Positions 19,301 through 30,433 of a stretch of 64,000 bases of DNA are shown here, piece after piece. The notes beneath the pieces were generated by a model that saw only the letters and a program-made list of their open reading frames with translations, was not told where the DNA came from and ran no database searches. A program made the translations under genes and the position numbers. Source of the DNA: Synechococcus sp. CC9616 (GTDB taxonomy: Bacteria; Cyanobacteriota; Cyanobacteriia; PCC-6307; Cyanobiaceae); the NCBI RefSeq assembly GCF_000515235.1, contig NZ_KI911558.1:262588-326587 (forward strand). Reading direction: 5' to 3'. Position 1 is the stretch's first letter. Every line of letters starts with the position of its first letter.

Positions 19301-19925
19301 CGCTAGCCACAACCAACTCTCCACGGGCGAAGAGCAGCTGTTTGCAACGCTCCAGAATCGGCAGAACCCGCCCTCGCCCGATCAGCACGGCCAGACACGG
19401 CAACAGCATCAGAACACTGGCCGTCAGGGTGAACAGTGCGCTGCCGGCCATCTCCTGGCCGATCGGCATCCCGGCAGCCAGGATGACGGAGGCCGCCTTG
19501 GCGAACAGCAGCAGGTCGTCCGGGGTGACGACCTGAACAAGGGCACTGAGCGCGATCAGCAAGGGCATGGGCATCGCGGTGAGACGATCCACCGTGCGCG
19601 TCCAGCCCGGCGGGCCATCACTTTTGGTGATGGCGTTCAGACACTCTCTGCCCCCAAGTGTGAGCAAGGCGCCTCCGCCGATCAGATCAAGCCCGGTCCT
19701 CGGATGGGAACCATGCGTCATGTCCAAGACAAGACCATGCCCAAGGGTCAGCAAGGCGATCAAGGTGAGCAAGGTTGTGAGAATCCAGGCACCAAGAAAC
19801 AGACCACCGCGTCGCAGTGGTGAAGGACCGAGCAACAGAAGCAGCAGAACGGCGATGTGCAAAGGCGAGATCGCCATGCCGATGCCGAAAGCGGTCAGAT
19901 CACTCCAGAGAGAAGCTTCAGTCAT
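19239..19925 (-). CDS. GAP/Sap-like six-helix membrane transporter
   Basis: 228 aa, about six membrane spans, resembling the GAP (peptidoglycolipid addressing, SfLAP/Sap) family, which is distantly LysE-like. The N-terminal helix reads LTAFGIGMAISPLHIAVLLL, and the last is ASVSLVLGGYLGWQGLTGL. I start it at the internal Met (MTEASLWSD), 11 residues inside the longest frame. The 3' end overlaps the helicase by 62 bases on the other strand. Substrate unknown. Confidence 0.75.
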   Translation of the reverse strand: MTEASLWSDLTAFGIGMAISPLHIAVLLLLLLGPSPLRRGGLFLGAWILTTLLTLIALLTLGHGLVLDMTHGSHPRTGLDLIGGGALLTLGGRECLNAITKSDGPPGWTRTVDRLTAMPMPLLIALSALVQVVTPDDLLLFAKAASVILAAGMPIGQEMAGSALFTLTASVLMLLPCLAVLIGRGRVLPILERCKQLLFARGELVVASVSLVLGGYLGWQGLTGLTRI

Positions 19926-19973
19926 GTCGTCCGGTGTCCGGCATCTGCAGGCAATCAATCTGGTGGTTTCGGA

Positions 19974-20576
19974 TCAGAAGCCCTCAAGCGGTTGCGTTGG
20001 GGCATTCCAACGCGAGATCGCTCTCTTGCCGCGTTCCCAGCCCAGCACGCTCACGGATGCCGTGCCGAGTTTGAAAAAACTGCCGCCGGAGGCGCCAAGG
20101 CCCAGCCAGGTGCCAGTGAGAGCCCTGAGGATATGGCCGTGGGCAAACAGGGCGACATCCCCTTCGCCTGGAGCAGCCAGGGCTTCGTTGATCGCTGCTT
20201 CGCATCGAGCCTGCACCTGCACTGCGGTTTCACCGTTGGGGCAGCCATGGCACCAGACCGTCCAATCGGGAATGGTCTCGCGGATCTGTGGCGTTGTGAT
20301 GCCCTCGTAATCGCCGTAGTTCCATTCCAGGATCTTCTCCTGAATTTGCATCTGAGCCCCGAGTCCGGCCAGCTCACAGGTTCGGCGTGCACGTTGGAGA
20401 GGTGAGCTGAACACGGCGGCAAAGGCCTGTTTCGCAAGGATGGGAGCCAGGGCCTTTGCTTCGGCCTCTCCCTGGGGTAGTAACGGCAGGTCGGTGTTGC
20501 CGGTGTGCCGCCCGTTCAAGGCCCATTCCGTGGCTCCATGGCGCAGCAGCCAGAGCTGACGTTGTGTGTCGGACAT
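19974..20576 (-). CDS. Histidine phosphatase family protein
   Basis: 200 aa, cofactor-independent phosphoglycerate-mutase-like fold. The phosphohistidine is in LWLLRHGATEWALNGRHTG; the conserved Glu region is ILEWNYGDYEG; the second catalytic His is in ALFAHGHILRAL. Broad-specificity sugar phosphatases such as the sedoheptulose/fructose types share this pattern; a true mutase is less likely at this length. It lies 48 bases from the GAP-like gene on the same strand. Confidence 0.9.
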   Translation of the reverse strand: MSDTQRQLWLLRHGATEWALNGRHTGNTDLPLLPQGEAEAKALAPILAKQAFAAVFSSPLQRARRTCELAGLGAQMQIQEKILEWNYGDYEGITTPQIRETIPDWTVWCHGCPNGETAVQVQARCEAAINEALAAPGEGDVALFAHGHILRALTGTWLGLGASGGSFFKLGTASVSVLGWERGKRAISRWNAPTQPLEGF

Positions 20577-20672
20577 GGAGTGAACAGCCAGTGGTCACCC
20601 GTTCAGGATGCCCATGCTCGGATCGATCCGCTGCAGCTTGCAGTCCTGATCACGTCGATCATGCGCTCGCCG

Positions 20673-20783
20673 TCACATCTTCAGGATCAAGGCTGCCAAG
20701 CCGATGCCTACCCCCAAGCTCACGATGCCGAGCAGGGCGCGCCAGAAGGCTGTGCTCCGTGGATTGAAAAAGTCCTGATTCAT
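20673..20783 (-). CDS. 36-residue single-span membrane protein
   Basis: Mini-protein MNQDFFNPRSTAFWRA followed by one membrane helix (LLGIVSLGVGIGLAALIL) and KM. The ATG overlaps the stop of the gene upstream in an ATGA arrangement (bases 20780-20783), strong evidence for translational coupling. The small-residue helix (GxxxG-like) suggests packing against a partner. Not recognised as any known photosystem or cytochrome subunit. Confidence 0.65.
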   Translation of the reverse strand: MNQDFFNPRSTAFWRALLGIVSLGVGIGLAALILKM

Positions 20784-21169
20784 GGCACAACGCTGATCGT
20801 CGGCCCAGCCTCGGCAACGGTTGTGGGAAAGGGGAAGCGGCGAAACACCTTGTGGTTCAGTTCGGAAAGTGATGCGTTGTAGTGCGCGTCGGCGACCACG
20901 CTGTAGCGATATCCGAGCACCACAGGCTGATCCAGGTCGGCTTCACATCCGCGGATGAAGGTGTCAACCGTCGCGGCTTCGCCGCCTAGACGTGCCTCTG
21001 GAATGCGCACCTTGAAAGTGCCCTCACCTTGTTTCCAGCGCTGGCAGGCGAGCTGGGCGTCTTCCGGGCTCTTATGCATCCTCAGGGGAGGTCGTCGCTG
21101 GGCACTCACCACATCCATCCCAATCAAGTGCACCACGGTGATGGTGAAAACGATGGTGAAACGGAACAT
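20780..21169 (-). CDS. Secreted hypothetical protein, 129 aa
   Basis: The N terminus is a signal peptide (MFRFTIVFTITVVHLIG, then cleavage near VVSAQ). The mature part has two Cys (QLACQRWKQ and IRGCEADL), an Arg/Lys-rich start and a beta-like pattern (VVLGYRYSVVADAHYNA). I choose the Met at 21169 rather than 21187 because it puts the hydrophobic stretch at the N terminus. Not recognised. The 36-residue membrane protein follows with an ATGA overlap. Confidence 0.7.
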   Translation of the reverse strand: MFRFTIVFTITVVHLIGMDVVSAQRRPPLRMHKSPEDAQLACQRWKQGEGTFKVRIPEARLGGEAATVDTFIRGCEADLDQPVVLGYRYSVVADAHYNASLSELNHKVFRRFPFPTTVAEAGPTISVVP

Positions 21170-21270
21170 GGCCTCGTCTGGGCACACCCATGACGTCGAC
21201 CTAGCCAGGGAGAGCCTGGCAGTTGCATCCAGTTCCCAATCTCTTTATGGGACTGACAAGATTCGACCAA

Positions 21271-21621
21271 TCAAAAACGCACTTCAAACCAGTCGTCTCC
21301 CGTGGCCGGCAGCCTCACCGGCAGGACCTGGAGCACTCTGGCGCCAGGGGGACCCTGCTCGCACCAGGCCCTCAGTTCGGCAATCGCATTGGGTGATCCC
21401 TCAGCCTGTACTTCCACGCTGCCGTCCTGTCGGTTGCGGACCCAGCCGGTGATGCCGAGATCCTGGGCGCGGCGGCTGCAGCTGTTGCGGAAGCCCACAC
21501 CCTGCACGCGCCCATGGATTAACAGTTGCCAACGCTCGAGAAAGGGGTAAAGGCGTTGCTGAACGCGATTTACGAAGCGTCGCTCGGTGGATTCGGCGCG
21601 GCTTCGAGAGCGTCGCGCCAC
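21271..21621 (-). CDS. acyP: Acylphosphatase
   Basis: Hydrolyses acylphosphates. The fold signature LLIHGRVQGVGFRNSC carries the catalytic Arg; the catalytic Asn is in GITGWVRNRQDGSVEVQAEG. The catalytic domain begins about 18 codons after the previous stop, and no ATG, GTG or TTG lies in that stretch before the domain. The start must therefore lie inside the end of the cobyrinate synthase gene: GTG 21621 (used here), ATG 21693 or ATG 21720. The N-terminal extension of 25 or more residues is longer than in the family and is highly basic. Confidence 0.85.
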   Translation of the reverse strand: MARRSRSRAESTERRFVNRVQQRLYPFLERWQLLIHGRVQGVGFRNSCSRRAQDLGITGWVRNRQDGSVEVQAEGSPNAIAELRAWCEQGPPGARVLQVLPVRLPATGDDWFEVRF

Positions 21622-22934
21622 CGGGAACAGATCGTCGTAGAGCTGGCCCAGTGCAGGTGAACCCAGCTGGCGTGAAGTCTTTGACCTCCCCATCCTTCCG
21701 TTACCTTCTCCGTTCGCCATCCCTCAATTTCCCACAGCGCCCTGTCGGATGGTTGCGGGTCAAGGGACCAACGATGGAACTCATGCCCACGCAGTTCCTC
21801 GTTCGTACGCGTCAGGAGACCATTGCGTCTAGGACGAAGGGTGCGGTAGCCAACCTGCAGTGGCCCCTTGCTGGCTTCGAAGGGCAGAAGTCCCGCCATC
21901 GTCCGCCGAGACCCGTCGAGCCCGGTCAGGGTTTGTCCCAGCAGCAGCATGCCGCCGCATTCGGCGTAAATGGGCAGCCGCCCCGAGGCCCGGCGCAGGC
22001 ATTTGAGGCTTTGATTGCAGTGGCTGAGCTGCTCGGCGTGCTGCTCCGGGAACCCACCGGGCAGGATCAATCCGCGGGCCTCGGCAGGCAGTGGTTCATC
22101 GGCCAGGGGACTCCAGGGCAGGAGCGGCATCCCCATGTGTTCCAGGAGCTCTCCGGTTTCCTGATACCGGAAGTGAAAGGCCTCATCCGAGGCCACCGCC
22201 ACCGGCAACGTGCCTCCTGACTGCTGCGGGATGTCTCGCAGTGGATTGTCTCCAACACTTGGAGCTGCCAGAAGTGGCTCAAGTCGCTTGAGGTCGAGAT
22301 GGATCGTCGCCAGGGAGGCCCAGCGCTCCAGGCGTTGATCGCGGTTCTCAAGTTCATGGGCGGGGGCTAGCCCCAGATGCCGGCTGGGAAGAGCCAGGTC
22401 GTCCGTTCGTGGCAGACAGCCGAGCAGAGGCACGTCGATGCTGCTTAAGACGTCGGTCAGCAGATCCCGGTGCCGTGCACTGCTGACACGGTTCAGCACA
22501 ACACCGGCCAGCGTCAGCTCAGGGTCGTGATCACGAAAGCCACGGACGAGGGCCCCAAGCGACGCGGCCTGCCCGCCGGCATCCACGACGAGCACCACCG
22601 GCAGATTGAGCAGCTTCGCCGTTGCAGCAGTGCTACCCAGCTCACTGCTGCCGAGGCCATCGAACAATCCCATCACCCCCTCTACAAGAGCGAGCTGGGC
22701 TGAGCGGCTGTATCCGTGAAAAGCCCTCACAACCCAGCTCTCTCCGCAGAGGTTGCTGTCGAGGTTGCGGCAGGAGCGGCCGGCGGCGATGCTCAGCAGC
22801 TGGGGATCGAGATAGTCCGGCCCAACCTTGTAGGGCTGAATGACACGTCCTGTTGCTCGCGCCCAGCTGACCAGAGCCAGGCTGAGAAGAGTTTTGCCGC
22901 TGCCGCTGGCTGGTGCCGCGATGACAACGGCCAT
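21570..22934 (-). CDS. cbiA: Cobyrinate a,c-diamide synthase
   Basis: ATP- and glutamine-dependent amidation of cobyrinic acid in the B12 (pseudocobalamin) pathway. Walker A-like loop VIAAPASGSGKTLLSLAL at residues 3-20, then the DTB-synthetase-like core (YKVGPDYLDP) and a C-terminal class I amidotransferase domain with the nucleophile Cys in YAECGGMLLLG and the catalytic His in GHEFHRWSL/SWVHLHW. I choose the ATG at 22934. Upstream opcA ends 16 bases away, so this probably belongs to the zwf-opcA operon. Confidence 0.93.
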   Translation of the reverse strand: MAVVIAAPASGSGKTLLSLALVSWARATGRVIQPYKVGPDYLDPQLLSIAAGRSCRNLDSNLCGESWVVRAFHGYSRSAQLALVEGVMGLFDGLGSSELGSTAATAKLLNLPVVLVVDAGGQAASLGALVRGFRDHDPELTLAGVVLNRVSSARHRDLLTDVLSSIDVPLLGCLPRTDDLALPSRHLGLAPAHELENRDQRLERWASLATIHLDLKRLEPLLAAPSVGDNPLRDIPQQSGGTLPVAVASDEAFHFRYQETGELLEHMGMPLLPWSPLADEPLPAEARGLILPGGFPEQHAEQLSHCNQSLKCLRRASGRLPIYAECGGMLLLGQTLTGLDGSRRTMAGLLPFEASKGPLQVGYRTLRPRRNGLLTRTNEELRGHEFHRWSLDPQPSDRALWEIEGWRTEKVTEGWGGQRLHASWVHLHWASSTTICSRWRDALEAAPNPPSDAS

Positions 22935-22950
22935 GAAGATGGATCGGGCG

Positions 22951-24237
22951 TTAGGCCAGCAGCCTGGCAGCCAGGGGCGCCGAGGAGGCCAACAGTGGAT
23001 TGGTGGTGTCGTGTCCGCCACCAAGCAGTCGGGCGACATCCATCTCTGGAGACGCGTGCTGGGTGGGAACCACCTCCTCCAACAGTTCCATGCTGGCCAT
23101 TCCGCCACCCTCGAGGCGCATGCAGCCGCCCGATTCGGCGCAGAGAATCACGCAGACCCCCTTACCGTTCTCCGGCTGACTGACGAGACGCAGGCCAACC
23201 ATTTGGCCGGCGTGAACGCTGGGCTGTCCCATCGGCACCGACATCAGATGGAAGTTCACCTCGGCGCCGTCGTTGCGTCTGAAGCGGGACGCAATGCCGT
23301 CCTCAGTGGCTTCGGTGTGTTCCAGCTGCCAGCCAAGTCGATCAGCAACCCAGCCAGCCAGCAGGAGTCCTTGGGCTGGATGGTGGCCCTCCACATCAAT
23401 GTCGAATTGAATGATGTGGCTGAGGGCATCACGACGATGGGGGGGGTCAAAGACCATGGCCAGCGTCTCGTGCCAGCTGCGCAGACGCAGCCAGTTCAGA
23501 TCGTTGACGGCCTGTCCCGATTCGACCCGGTCGCGCAGGAGGTCCAGGCAATGGCGAGGGTTGCCGTTGGCGGTGTCGATGATCAGGCGTCTTGGGGAGC
23601 TGGCTAGCTGTTCCAGAAGTCCTGACGCTTCGTCGAGGAAGCCGTTCCACCACACCCAGGACGGCATGGATGCAGGCAGCAGGGGTTGAAGAATGTCCAT
23701 GCCCTCCTGGAGCGCGTCATGGCCGCCCCGCAGGACCACCACATCGCCACAGGCTGCGGTGCCGCCCCCCTCTTCCGGTAACGGGCAGTAAGCCGCCACA
23801 AGGGTTTCCAGGGCTTTGCCGTCGTCGATGGTGGGTGCCAGCGTGATCAACCGTCGTGGTTGCAGGGCACTCAGGGCCGGATCAATGTACTGACCTCGCA
23901 GATCGTCGCTGTCCTCACTTCCGTCGTAGCCGGCGCAGGCCTCGATCACGGTGCTGTCGAGGGGCGGTGTGCTCAGAGGCAGATCGGCATCCACGACGGC
24001 CTGTCGGCCGGCCGCGATCAGCTGCTTGGACTGTTGTCCAGTGATCGGTCCTTTGAGACGGCCACTTCTCACAAGTTGCTGTTCGGCCCAGGCGGGTTGC
24101 CAGATCAGAAGGCAGAACGTGTTGGCACCGGTTCCAGTGTTTCCTTGCTGCTCGGGGGACCAGAGTTGATCAAGGTATGTAGGAACCTCGGCGGGGGCGA
24201 GTTCCAGAGGGGTCTGAAGGGTGAGCTGGGGGGACAT
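22951..24237 (-). CDS. opcA: Glucose-6-phosphate dehydrogenase assembly protein OpcA
   Basis: Allosteric effector that, in cyanobacteria, activates G6PDH and links it to thioredoxin control. The 428-residue length, the N-terminal PLELAPAEVPTYLDQLW and the adjacent upstream zwf make the call secure. Two Cys pairs lie in the C-terminal third (KGVCVILCAESGGC), possible redox sites, in keeping with the family's thioredoxin-sensitive behaviour. Starts 42 bases after zwf. Confidence 0.95.
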   Translation of the reverse strand: MSPQLTLQTPLELAPAEVPTYLDQLWSPEQQGNTGTGANTFCLLIWQPAWAEQQLVRSGRLKGPITGQQSKQLIAAGRQAVVDADLPLSTPPLDSTVIEACAGYDGSEDSDDLRGQYIDPALSALQPRRLITLAPTIDDGKALETLVAAYCPLPEEGGGTAACGDVVVLRGGHDALQEGMDILQPLLPASMPSWVWWNGFLDEASGLLEQLASSPRRLIIDTANGNPRHCLDLLRDRVESGQAVNDLNWLRLRSWHETLAMVFDPPHRRDALSHIIQFDIDVEGHHPAQGLLLAGWVADRLGWQLEHTEATEDGIASRFRRNDGAEVNFHLMSVPMGQPSVHAGQMVGLRLVSQPENGKGVCVILCAESGGCMRLEGGGMASMELLEEVVPTQHASPEMDVARLLGGGHDTTNPLLASSAPLAARLLA

Positions 24238-24279
24238 GGGGCAGAGTGCGGACGCAGGGTGGTCGGGAGTCGGGCAATC

Positions 24280-25803
24280 TCAGGGACGGCGCCAGAGCAG
24301 TCCGTCACGGGCCAGCAGGGCATCGGCGGCGGCTGGCCCCCATGTTCGTGATTCATAGGGATGGATCGGCAGCTGCCAGGGGCTGTCCTCGATCAGCTCC
24401 AGCAGCGGGGTGTAGAGCCGCCAGGCGGCCTCCACTTCGTCACTGCGTGTGAACAGGGTGGGATCGCTGAGCATCGCATCGGCCAGCAGCCGCACATAGC
24501 CCTCGTCGGAGGGTTCGCCGAAGGACTCGTCGTAGGAGAACTCCATATCAATGGGACGGCTGCGCATGCCTGATCCAGGAGACTTCACCTCGAAACGGAA
24601 CTCGGCTCCTTCGTCGGGTTGAATCCGCAGGATCAGCTGATTTGAGGTGGGTCCGCCATTGGCAGCATCGAAAAGATGCACCGGTGCCTCACGGAACGTG
24701 AGCACAACTTCACTGAGACGCTTGGCTAGACGTTTTCCGGTGCGGACATAGAAGGGCACACCCTGCCAACGCCAGTTGTCGATGAACAGCTTCAGAGCGA
24801 CATAGGTTTCCGTGGTGCTGTTGTGATCCACCCCGGGCTCCTGGCGATAGCCGGCCAGGGGTGAATCCTTGGTGCCGCCGGGGCCGTATTGCCCGCGGAT
24901 GCAGCAATTCCAGGGCTCCAGTTCATCCGCAAGGCGAGCCGCCTGCAGAACCTTGGCCTTTTCGTTGCGGATTGCCTCCTGATCGAACCGTCCCGGAGCT
25001 TCCATGGCGGTGATCGCCAGCATCTGGGTGAGGTGGTTCTGCACCATGTCCCGCAGGGCACCCGATGTTTCGTAGTAACCGGCGCGTTCTTCAACACCCA
25101 CGGTTTCCGCAGCGGTGATCTGAACGCTTGAGATGTAGTTCCGGTTCCAGATCGGCTCGAAAATGGTGTTCGCGAATCGCAGCACCAGGATGTTCTGGAC
25201 TGTCTCCTTGCCCAGGTAGTGGTCGATCCGGAAAATCTGGTTTTCCTGCCCGCAGCTTTGAACCACCTGGTTGAGTGCCTGGGCGCTGCCGTAATCACGC
25301 CCGAAGGGCTTTTCAATCACCACCCGGCTTCGTTTCGGATCTTTCAGCAAGCCGGCGTCGGCCAGGGCTCGGCAGCCACTGCCGTAGAACTTCGGTGATA
25401 CCGAGAGGTAGAACGTTCGGTTTCCGCGTGTGGCGCACTGCTGGTCGATCGTCTCGAGGCGACCACCCAGACGCACCACATCCTGCGGCTGCTGAAGATC
25501 GACGGGCTCGTAAAAGAGCTTCGCTGAGAACTGCTCCCAGTCCTGGGGACTCTCCTCGATTTTCGAGGCAAGTGCCTCGGTCATTTTGCTTCTGAACTCC
25601 TCATCACTCCAGGGGCGACGAGCACAACCGAGCAGCGCGAATTCACTCGGCAGGCGCCGTTGTTTGAACAGTTCAAACAGGGCTGGAACGAGCTTTCGGT
25701 GTGTTAGGTCGCCGCTGGCACCGAAGATCACCAGACACTGTGGTGATATGACGCGTTCCTGACGAAGTCCAACCCGCAACGGATTGGTGATCGTGGCGGT
25801 CAT
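24280..25803 (-). CDS. zwf: Glucose-6-phosphate 1-dehydrogenase
   Basis: First step of the oxidative pentose phosphate pathway, making NADPH in the dark. NADP site LVIFGASGDLTHRKLVPALF near residue 26; active-site motif FRIDHYLGKETVQN; then the C-terminal substrate domain with YVRTGKRLAKRLSEVVL. Length 507 aa is typical. It heads the zwf-opcA-cbiA operon on the minus strand; in this lineage, zwf is commonly under NtcA or circadian control, but I saw no clear site. Confidence 0.97.
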   Translation of the reverse strand: MTATITNPLRVGLRQERVISPQCLVIFGASGDLTHRKLVPALFELFKQRRLPSEFALLGCARRPWSDEEFRSKMTEALASKIEESPQDWEQFSAKLFYEPVDLQQPQDVVRLGGRLETIDQQCATRGNRTFYLSVSPKFYGSGCRALADAGLLKDPKRSRVVIEKPFGRDYGSAQALNQVVQSCGQENQIFRIDHYLGKETVQNILVLRFANTIFEPIWNRNYISSVQITAAETVGVEERAGYYETSGALRDMVQNHLTQMLAITAMEAPGRFDQEAIRNEKAKVLQAARLADELEPWNCCIRGQYGPGGTKDSPLAGYRQEPGVDHNSTTETYVALKLFIDNWRWQGVPFYVRTGKRLAKRLSEVVLTFREAPVHLFDAANGGPTSNQLILRIQPDEGAEFRFEVKSPGSGMRSRPIDMEFSYDESFGEPSDEGYVRLLADAMLSDPTLFTRSDEVEAAWRLYTPLLELIEDSPWQLPIHPYESRTWGPAAADALLARDGLLWRRP

Positions 25804-25904
25804 GGAACAACGGCTTCTGCCGTTGGTTTAGGCACGGAAGCGGAATTGAACAGTGCTCGATGGCATCCCGCTACGAAATGACGTTTTTTTGTTTCCAACC
25901 GATC

Positions 25905-25929
25905 AAAAAGCCCACCCCTGAGGGTGGGC
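25905..25929 (-). terminator. Rho-independent terminator of petH
   Basis: On the minus strand an 8-bp perfect stem (GCCCACCC...GGGTGGGC) with a four-base loop is followed by TTTTTGATC. It sits 40 bases past the petH stop, so it ends the petH transcript before zwf's promoter region. Confidence 0.85.
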
Positions 25930-25969
25930 CTGGAGAGATCTGAATCTTCAGATATCCGGGTTGCTGGAT

Positions 25970-27845
<1,876 letters not shown>

Positions 27846-27850
27846 TGTCA

Positions 27851-27923
27851 TACCCCCAAGGGGATTCGAACCCCTGTCGCCTCCGTGAAAGGGAGGTGTC
27901 CTAGGCCTCTAGACGATGGGGGC
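27851..27923 (-). tRNA. trnE: tRNA-Glu (UUC)
   Basis: Minus-strand 73-nt cloverleaf beginning GCCCCCATCGTCTAGAGGCC. Anticodon loop CTTTCAC gives UUC; T-loop GGTTCGAATCC; the acceptor has a G1-U72 pair as in chloroplast and cyanobacterial tRNA-Glu. CCA is not encoded. In this lineage the same tRNA supplies glutamate for both protein and tetrapyrrole (chlorophyll, bilin) synthesis. Confidence 0.97.
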
Positions 27924-27970
27924 GAGGCCGTGAGCCGTGAGCCTTCTGTGCTCCCGATCACGTCCAAAAG

Positions 27971-29122
27971 CTACGGGTCCGCCTCACCCTCCGTCAAGAC
28001 AGCCTGACCCCATTCCTGTCCCTGGCCTTGCCAGATCGGAACTGTGAAATAGAAGCAGGCTCCTTCATCAGGTTCAGACACCACCCAGATGCGTCCGCCG
28101 TGAACTTCAACGATGCGGCGGCAAACAGACAGTCCCACGCCGAAACCAGTGGTTTGGTTGGACGTCTGCGGGAGCCTCACCCGGTCCAGAAAGATTCGCT
28201 GCTGTTCTCCAGCAGGGATGCCAGGCCCGCTGTCGCAGACGCTCACCTCAACCCATTGGCTGGTGCGGTGAAGCATCGTCAGGGTGATATGGCCGCCATT
28301 ACCAGTGTATTTGAGGGCATTCTCAAGCAGGTTGAGCAGCACCTGTCGCATCCGCCGTTGATCAGCGAACACCTTGGGTAAGTCGATCGGAATGTCGGTG
28401 CGGATCTCAACATTGCGGCCAAGCCACAGCTTCTCGAGTTCAAGGATCACCTCGGCGGACACGCTGGCGAGATCCAGTCGCTGGGGATTGAACAGCGTTT
28501 CCCAGCGTGTGGTTCCGACCTCCAGCAAGTCTTTGGAGAGGGCCTCCATCTCCTCCAGTCGCCGGGTGATCACGTCCTGAAAGCGATCCATGTCGATCTG
28601 CCCCAGTCGTTGACTTTGCAGGGCCAACGCCGCTGCTGTAAGGGGAGTGCGCAGTTCGTGGGCGACCATGCGCAGCAGCCGCTCCTGGGCATGGATGCGA
28701 TCAATCAGCGTCTCGTTTTCCTGACGGAGGACCAACAATTGGTCCTCCAGCTGCAGTTCTTTCTGGGTTCGACTGCCGTCGAGTTCAGTGGGCCTGAGGC
28801 TCAGTCCAAGGCCGCTGACGACGCCGTCCTGTTGCCAGCGAGGAACCCATCCCTTCAGCTGCTGAAGGATGTTGCTGCCGGCAAAGACCTGTTTCGGCGA
28901 CGGTGAAAGCTTGATCAAAGCCGGTGTCACCACCAGGCGATGCAGTTCGAGCAACTCAGGCTGTTGTGTTGGATCAGCCAGCTGCAGCGTCACTTCAAAG
29001 CCAACATCCTCACGCTCCAGGTAGAGAACCAAGGAGCGCAAATCGTTGCCGGACAGGTGATGACGGGCAGCCACCAGCAGCAGCTGCAGCTGCTGGCGAC
29101 CCTTGGGACCGGCCTCATTCAC
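27971..29122 (-). CDS. sasA: Adaptive-response sensory kinase SasA
   Basis: Circadian output histidine kinase that reads KaiC and phosphorylates RpaA. The N-terminal 100 residues are a KaiB-like thioredoxin fold ([15 protein letters not shown]), and the catalytic part shows H-box [19 protein letters not shown]-box [14 protein letters not shown]1 DSGPGIPAG and G2 [14 protein letters not shown]. No membrane span: a cytoplasmic kinase. Length 383 aa is usual. It is 47 bases upstream (minus strand) of the tRNA-Glu. Confidence 0.95.
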   Translation of the reverse strand: MNEAGPKGRQQLQLLLVAARHHLSGNDLRSLVLYLEREDVGFEVTLQLADPTQQPELLELHRLVVTPALIKLSPSPKQVFAGSNILQQLKGWVPRWQQDGVVSGLGLSLRPTELDGSRTQKELQLEDQLLVLRQENETLIDRIHAQERLLRMVAHELRTPLTAAALALQSQRLGQIDMDRFQDVITRRLEEMEALSKDLLEVGTTRWETLFNPQRLDLASVSAEVILELEKLWLGRNVEIRTDIPIDLPKVFADQRRMRQVLLNLLENALKYTGNGGHITLTMLHRTSQWVEVSVCDSGPGIPAGEQQRIFLDRVRLPQTSNQTTGFGVGLSVCRRIVEVHGGRIWVVSEPDEGACFYFTVPIWQGQGQEWGQAVLTEGEADP

Positions 29123-29228
29123 GCGGTATCCGGTCTGGAAATCGGAGGCTCACCTTATGGGTTTTTGACTGAGACGGCATCTGGGCTAAGAAGACAGAGA
29201 AGGTTTCAGTGCGTCTTGAGAGCCGGAT

Positions 29229-29810
29229 ATGTCGCTTTTCTCCGCGAACAACCGGGTTCCACTCACGGCTCCGGGCAATGTGCCGGAGTCTCCGTCCATT
29301 CAGGTGGACAGCAATTTGCGGCGGTGGTTCTCCCGCAATCTCGGCGTCTGGCGTTCACGCCGTCAATACATGTTCAGTGATGACCAGGTGTTGCATCTTG
29401 ATATGAACCTGAAAATGGAGGCTTTCGCAGAGCCTCAAGCAGGCGAGACCCGCTACCGCTTCAGCTGGTGGCCTGAAGCGGGACAGTCGAATGAGTTTTT
29501 CGCACGAAAGCCTTGGTATGAGGCTGAGGGAGTGATGGAAGCCACCCTCTGGGGGCATCAGTTGCAACGCAGTCGTGGCTATTTGAACGCTGATCCCGTT
29601 CGCACCAGGCTTCGCCAGGTGGATGAGCACGAAACCATTCTTGAGTCTCATTACCTGCAATGGGACATCCTTGAGCACATCCGTCTGGTGGACCAGGACC
29701 GATATCGCTATCGAGCGATTTACAGCTGGGAAAATGGAGAGCTGGCCATCGTTGAGCATCACCATGAGATCCGTCTGGAGGATCCCCTGCCCCCCATACC
29801 AGACGAGTGA
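29229..29810 (+). CDS. CpeS/CpcS-superfamily-like protein
   Basis: 193 aa, cytosolic. Segments such as RWFSRNLGVWRSRRQYMFS, RSRGYLNADPVRTRLRQVD, ESHYLQWDILEHIRL and YRYRAIYSWENGELAIVEHHHEIRLED fit the lipocalin-like fold of the CpeS/CpcS bilin lyases. It lacks firm matches to characterised members that I can recall, so bilin attachment is a suggestion. Placement near petH and sasA agrees with, but does not prove, an antenna-related job. Confidence 0.5.
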   Translation: MSLFSANNRVPLTAPGNVPESPSIQVDSNLRRWFSRNLGVWRSRRQYMFSDDQVLHLDMNLKMEAFAEPQAGETRYRFSWWPEAGQSNEFFARKPWYEAEGVMEATLWGHQLQRSRGYLNADPVRTRLRQVDEHETILESHYLQWDILEHIRLVDQDRYRYRAIYSWENGELAIVEHHHEIRLEDPLPPIPDE

Positions 29811-29879
29811 TCGGGCCACATCCGCCGGTTTTTTGGATTGTGTAGGTGAAAATATGTGCGTCTTATACGTCTCGGAACG

Positions 29880-30296
29880 TTGAAATTCCGCAAAACACTC
29901 CTCGGAGCCCTAGCTGTACCTGCGTTTCTGGCGCCCCTCGCCCTGACCGGCACCGCGGCGAACGCACAACAAGCTGCTGCTAAGGCAACCCCTGCCTCCA
30001 ATTCGGACATTGCCGTCTACCAGGCCATGGGAACGTCCTTTTTCTGCATGGCAGCTCTCAACGGTGTTGAGTTTCCAAAGGCACTGGGGATCTCCAGCAC
30101 CACATATGCCCAGATTCTGAAAGGGCGTCACAACGGACAGGTTGCTTCGCTCAAGGGCAAGACGCTGACTGAAGAACAGATGCTTGCCGGTGCCGAAGAG
30201 CAGGTGCTTCTGAGAGCCATGACGGCCTGCCCGAAAGCGATTCCCACAGATGTTCAGGACAAGATCAAAGCTGCTCTGAAAAAGAGAGGCTCCTAG
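29880..30296 (+). CDS. Secreted protein, 138 aa, unknown role
   Basis: A signal peptide is clear (MKFRKTLLGALAVPAFL, cleavage near AANAQ). I choose the TTG at 29880 because it places KFRK directly before the hydrophobic segment; the GTG at 29856 would add 8 residues. The mature part has two Cys (FFCMAAL and MTACPKA), a long helix (TEEQMLAGAEEQVLLRAM), and a basic C terminus. Not recognised. Confidence 0.75.
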   Translation: MKFRKTLLGALAVPAFLAPLALTGTAANAQQAAAKATPASNSDIAVYQAMGTSFFCMAALNGVEFPKALGISSTTYAQILKGRHNGQVASLKGKTLTEEQMLAGAEEQVLLRAMTACPKAIPTDVQDKIKAALKKRGS

Positions 30297-30433
30297 GCAC
30301 AGCGCCTCGTCTGATCCAGGCAGTTGCATTCTGAAGCAGCTGTCTGAAGGTTCGGACGCATCTCAGTCGTTGGAGAGGGCTTTTGTGGGGTGGTCCGGAC
30401 GCGTTCGGGCTCAAGTTCTCTGACGACTGATCG

